This document shows positions 15,756 through 18,891 of a stretch of 18,891 nt of DNA, one piece after another; positions within the stretch are counted from its first letter, which is position 1; each line of letters opens with the position of its first letter. Under the pieces are notes generated by a model. The model made no database searches and was not told the origin of the DNA. It worked only from the letters and a program-made list of their open reading frames with translations. Origin of the DNA: BPGX01 sp037447455 (GTDB taxonomy: Bacteria; Bacteroidota; Bacteroidia; B-17B0; Aurantibacillaceae); NCBI GenBank assembly GCA_037447455.1, contig JBBIGQ010000026.1:1-18891 (forward strand), in the 5' to 3' direction. The position numbers and the translations under genes were made by a program.

Positions 15756-17321
15756 TCAATACACATATTCGCTTGCATCCAATACTTTAATAAAAGGATA
15801 TTTTTTAATAAATTCTTCTAAATTTCCACTATTTAATATGTAAATTGGTCTGTTCGAATTTTTTAGAACTTGTATCCCTGCTTCATCCGGAATAAATCCA
15901 TATGCGGTATAAGGTGTATAAAACATCATTTGAATATTATCATAATAATATCTTAAATTTAATATGACCGCATTCTCCGGTAAATTTAAAGCATTTAATT
16001 TTTTAAAGAATAAAACATTTTGTGTATTCATCTTAATGTGGTAACACATTTCTTTTTTCCAACAAGTATGTTTTTCTTTTAAAAAATCCCAATTCATAAA
16101 CCATATTGTAGACAAACCTATCAACATAATCAATATCACTTTATACACAATAACATATTTTTTATATCTTGGCTTATACCATAAAATTGTTTCATAAAGT
16201 AAAGTGCCGATGGCAACAAACACTACACTTAGTACAGGATAAGTAAATCCTTGCATTTTTGTTTTTGCTATCATAAAAAATAATTCTATAGATAGAAAAA
16301 ATACAAGTACTGCTAATGAGTATTGTTTTTTTCTAATTTTAAAGAACAACAATAGTATTGCTGGCCATATCAGTACGGGTATAAAATCAGCATAAAGTAT
16401 ATTCATTTGCTCAATATGATACAGCCAGTCACCTTCATGCCCTTCAATAACTTGAGAAAAATGCATTGAAGCATGAAAAAACTCATATTTATATTCTTTC
16501 GGATAATTCATTAATGCATAAAGTTGCCATGGCATAAAAACAATAAAAGCAATACATATAGAAAAAATGAATTGTAAAATATGCTTTCTACAAATTTGTT
16601 TATAACAATAAATCAAAACAATAAACCATACACCATAAATTATGAGTCCAACCAAAAATTTTGTCAAAACAGCACACCCAGCCGCAATACCTATGAAAAC
16701 TGCATCAATATACTTGTGAGATTCCATATACTTTATCCATAACCAAAAACTTAAAGTAATATAAAACACAAATGATACATCGTTATGTTCTGTACTTGAA
16801 ACCCCTGTTACAAGGGAGAGCGAAAATCCAGATAATGAATACAACAACGCCGATAAATATCCGATTTTCTCATTTAATAATCTTTTACCAATTAAATAAA
16901 TAAGAATACAAATAAAAGCTGATAAAATAGCGGATGGCATTCTAATAGCCCATTCATTATTGCCAAATATCCAAATAAATAAGGCCATTTGCCATAGAAA
17001 TAAGGGCTGTTTATGAAACCAAACATGATTACTATCCCATGACCTAAAATCATAAGGTAGAGCAGGATCCCTATATAAACATGGCTTTAAAGGATTTTCT
17101 ACTAAGTTTTTAGCTACCAATGCATGAAATCTTTCATCCCAATAATTCAAATAAGGTATAAAATGTGTAACTAAAATACGAATTAAGAAAGCGTTTGTAA
17201 ATAATACTATTAACGCCCATTTCCTGTTCTTACTGATATACCATAATACAATGCTCACAAGATTCAATATAATACCCAGTATTAAACTGAAAAATTGATA
17301 ATACGTATAATCAGCAATCAC
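15756..17321 (-). CDS. Family 39 membrane glycosyltransferase (ArnT/PMT-like)
   Basis: The product is a 521-aa integral inner-membrane protein of the GT-C type that uses polyprenyl-phosphate-linked sugars on the periplasmic side. The signature acidic pair Asp62-Glu63 lies in the first periplasmic loop (YWDERFHALVAKNL), after a first pair of membrane helices. WFHKQPLFLW and a run of hydrophobic segments (about ten in all) follow, as in ArnT and dolichyl-phosphate-mannose-protein mannosyltransferase families. A hydrophilic C-terminal domain of about 120 residues ends in DASEYVY. The start is a GTG at 17319-17321, 23 nt downstream of a -7 box match. The acceptor (protein, lipid A or glycan) is unknown. 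A family 2 transferase of the type that makes polyprenyl-phosphate sugars lies next to it, which would be a natural donor pathway, but that gene is interrupted. Confidence 0.88.
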   Translation of the reverse strand: MIADYTYYQFFSLILGIILNLVSIVLWYISKNRKWALIVLFTNAFLIRILVTHFIPYLNYWDERFHALVAKNLVENPLKPCLYRDPALPYDFRSWDSNHVWFHKQPLFLWQMALFIWIFGNNEWAIRMPSAILSAFICILIYLIGKRLLNEKIGYLSALLYSLSGFSLSLVTGVSSTEHNDVSFVFYITLSFWLWIKYMESHKYIDAVFIGIAAGCAVLTKFLVGLIIYGVWFIVLIYCYKQICRKHILQFIFSICIAFIVFMPWQLYALMNYPKEYKYEFFHASMHFSQVIEGHEGDWLYHIEQMNILYADFIPVLIWPAILLLFFKIRKKQYSLAVLVFFLSIELFFMIAKTKMQGFTYPVLSVVFVAIGTLLYETILWYKPRYKKYVIVYKVILIMLIGLSTIWFMNWDFLKEKHTCWKKEMCYHIKMNTQNVLFFKKLNALNLPENAVILNLRYYYDNIQMMFYTPYTAYGFIPDEAGIQVLKNSNRPIYILNSGNLEEFIKKYPFIKVLDASEYVY

Positions 17322-17343
17322 AAAACTGTAAAATTAGAAAAAA

Positions 17344-17351
17344 CAAATATA
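17344..17351 (-). promoter_or_regulatory. Candidate -7 box for the family 39 gene
   Basis: The minus strand reads TATATTTG, an exact fit to TAnnTTTG, 22 nt upstream of the GTG start. No clear -33 element was found. It shows the gene need not be transcribed from the adhesin gene upstream. Confidence 0.5.
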
Positions 17352-17467
17352 GTGATAAAAATTTGTAGATTCAGCTATTGTACTTTAATAGTTAATGTGT
17401 ATTCATATCTCTATAAGTTTTTTTACTTCTTTTTTATTTGAAAATTAAAGAACAATACAAAAAAGTA

Positions 17468-18891
17468 CTATTCTAACAATGTCAGATATCCCTTAAACTC
17501 CTTTATTTCATCATTGATGAGTTTACATTTTATTAAATAATAGTATGTTCCTGTGGGTGCTTTACTATTGTTTTTCAAATAGCCATTCCATCCCGTATTT
17601 ACATCATTCCATTCAAACAATAACACCCCCCAGCGGTCATAAATTTGTCCATAAAACTCTTTAATAGCTTTTGCTCTTACTTTAAATACATCATTTGTTC
17701 CATCATTATTAGGCGTAAAGATATTCGGAATTTCAATCTCAAAATTATCCAGTATTTTAATACACTTCGTTATAGTATCACTGCATAAAAAAGCAGTATC
17801 AATAGCAGTCAGCAAAACGCAATAGTCCCCTGCGCTAATATAACTATGAGTAATATCAATAGAATAGGTTATCAAAGAGTTACCATTTCCAAATGACCAA
17901 TTATACATCTGCGCATTCATTGACTGATTGGTAAACGTAACCGTTTCGCCAGAATATGCTTCAGTAGGTATATCAAAATCTGCCACTGGATTGGGAACCA
18001 CATTTATAGTCAAAATGGGAGTTGTACCCAAACAAGAATTGGTATAAGTACCCGTTGCTGTGATAGAATAAATACCCATCGTAGTATAGCAATTGTAATT
18101 TAGATACGTATTACCACTACCATAATTATACATAACATTAGAATAGGTAGATGGAGAATAAGTAAAAGTTACACAGTTATTCTGACAAACGGTCGTTATA
18201 TCAGGAATTATTGTTAGAGTAGGCACAGTATTTACTACTACAATAGTAGTTTGTGTAGAAACACAATTGTTTTGTTCGCCTATTACGGTATAAGTGGAAG
18301 ATGAGGTTGGAAAAACAACTATAGAGTTAGTCATTGCACCGGTATTCCATGTGTAGCTACTTGCCCCATTCGCAATCAACGTCGCACTCTGACCACTACA
18401 TATCGTAGCACTATTGACACTAATTGTTGGTGAAGGATTAACAATCACTTGTGTTGTTTTACTATCTACACAACTACCGCTTCCACCCATTACAGTATAA
18501 TTAGTAGCCATTGTTGGACTTACAACAATTGAATTGGTTGTAGCCCCCGTATTCCAGGTATACGAACTAGCACCACTCGCTACTAACGTCGCACTCTGAC
18601 CACTACATATCGTAGCACTATTGACACTAATTGTTGGTGAAGGATTAACAATCACTTGTGTTGTTTTACTATCTACACAACTACCGCTTCCACCCGTTAC
18701 AGTATAATTAGTAGCCATTGTTGGACTTACAACAATTGAATTGGTTGTAGCCCCCGTATTCCAAGTATACGAACTAGCACCACTCGCTACTAACGTCGCA
18801 CTCTGACCACTACATATCGTAGCACTATTGACACTAATTGTTGGTGAAGGATTAACAATCACTTGTGTTGTTTTACTATCTACACAACTAC
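17468..18891 (-). CDS. Repeat adhesin with PKD-like and T9SS type B (CHU_C) domains, 5' partial
   Basis: The frame is open to the right window edge, so the N terminus is outside; a GTG at 18860-18862 inside a repeat is not the real start. From the edge inward there are 69-residue Ig-like repeats (NPSPTISVNSATICSGQSA...SYTWNTGATT...TNYTV), two nearly identical and one diverged. Another divergent Ig-like segment and a PKD-type domain (VTFTNQSMNAQMYNWSFGNG...) follow. The last 90 or so residues are a CHU_C/gliding-motility C-terminal domain (NIFTPNNDGTNDVF, YDRWGVLLFEW, GWNGYLKN, PTGTYYYLI). That domain is the T9SS type B signal used by SprB-like adhesins and other surface proteins. The product is predicted to be exported and surface-held; the binding target is unknown. 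Confidence 0.9.
   Translation of the reverse strand, partial: SCVDSKTTQVIVNPSPTISVNSATICSGQSATLVASGASSYTWNTGATTNSIVVSPTMATNYTVTGGSGSCVDSKTTQVIVNPSPTISVNSATICSGQSATLVASGASSYTWNTGATTNSIVVSPTMATNYTVMGGSGSCVDSKTTQVIVNPSPTISVNSATICSGQSATLIANGASSYTWNTGAMTNSIVVFPTSSSTYTVIGEQNNCVSTQTTIVVVNTVPTLTIIPDITTVCQNNCVTFTYSPSTYSNVMYNYGSGNTYLNYNCYTTMGIYSITATGTYTNSCLGTTPILTINVVPNPVADFDIPTEAYSGETVTFTNQSMNAQMYNWSFGNGNSLITYSIDITHSYISAGDYCVLLTAIDTAFLCSDTITKCIKILDNFEIEIPNIFTPNNDGTNDVFKVRAKAIKEFYGQIYDRWGVLLFEWNDVNTGWNGYLKNNSKAPTGTYYYLIKCKLINDEIKEFKGYLTLLE
18462..18891 (-). repeat. 207-bp tandem repeat in the adhesin gene
   Basis: The unit starting at 18462 recurs at 18669 and again at 18876, where the window cuts it off. 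The first two copies differ at only two bases by eye (near 18489 and 18557). The flank just left of 18462, from about 18379, is also identical to the matching part of each unit. The period is 69 codons, so copy changes keep the frame. Confidence 0.92.

Noticed and set aside
18462..18891. Tandem repeats considered as a CRISPR array
   Set aside because: They are coding, in frame, 207 bp long and without unique spacers.

Overview
The window looks like a low-GC Bacteroidota chromosome. The evidence is two kinds of type IX secretion (T9SS) sorting domain (a short Por-type tail on an esterase at 10409-10636 and a CHU_C/type B domain at about 17468-17738), a TonB-dependent outer-membrane receptor ending in Phe, and several upstream elements matching the Bacteroidota -7 box TAnnTTTG. 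Ribosome binding sites are mostly not recognisable, as is usual in this phylum. A more precise placement (for example Chitinophagales-like) is only a guess.

Layout. 1-2038: the 3' part of a gene with three SPOR-like units behind a Gln/Asn/Pro-rich repeat, overlapping by 4 bp a small predicted outer-membrane barrel gene. 2098-7260: a plus-strand housekeeping run of phosphoglycerate kinase, a patatin-like phospholipase, a 2-oxo acid dehydrogenase E2, RuvC and an RluD-type pseudouridine synthase. 7239-8988: minus-strand rimP-nusA, whose 3' end overlaps the pseudouridine synthase gene tail to tail. 9149-10636: a small His-rich membrane protein whose frame runs without a stop into a secreted LpqC-type esterase. 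10727-14304: a tight pair of TonB-dependent receptor and exported endonuclease/exonuclease/phosphatase-family protein. 14305-18891: a looser region with a family 2 glycosyltransferase broken by an in-frame TGA, two noncoding spacers with related hairpins, a family 39 membrane glycosyltransferase, and the 3' end of a giant-type repeat adhesin carrying nearly identical 207-bp tandem repeats.

How the genes fit together. The left half is core metabolism, translation, transcription and repair. The right half is cell-surface biology: secreted hydrolase, receptor with a partner hydrolase, glycosyltransferases and a T9SS adhesin. No CRISPR array, tRNA, rRNA, complete insertion sequence or recognisable defence system was seen. 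The most informative oddities are the homopolymer-dependent fusion at 9398-9404, the nonsense codon at 15309, the homogenised 207-bp repeats at the right edge, the possible attenuator in the rimP-nusA leader, and the receptor-nuclease pair.
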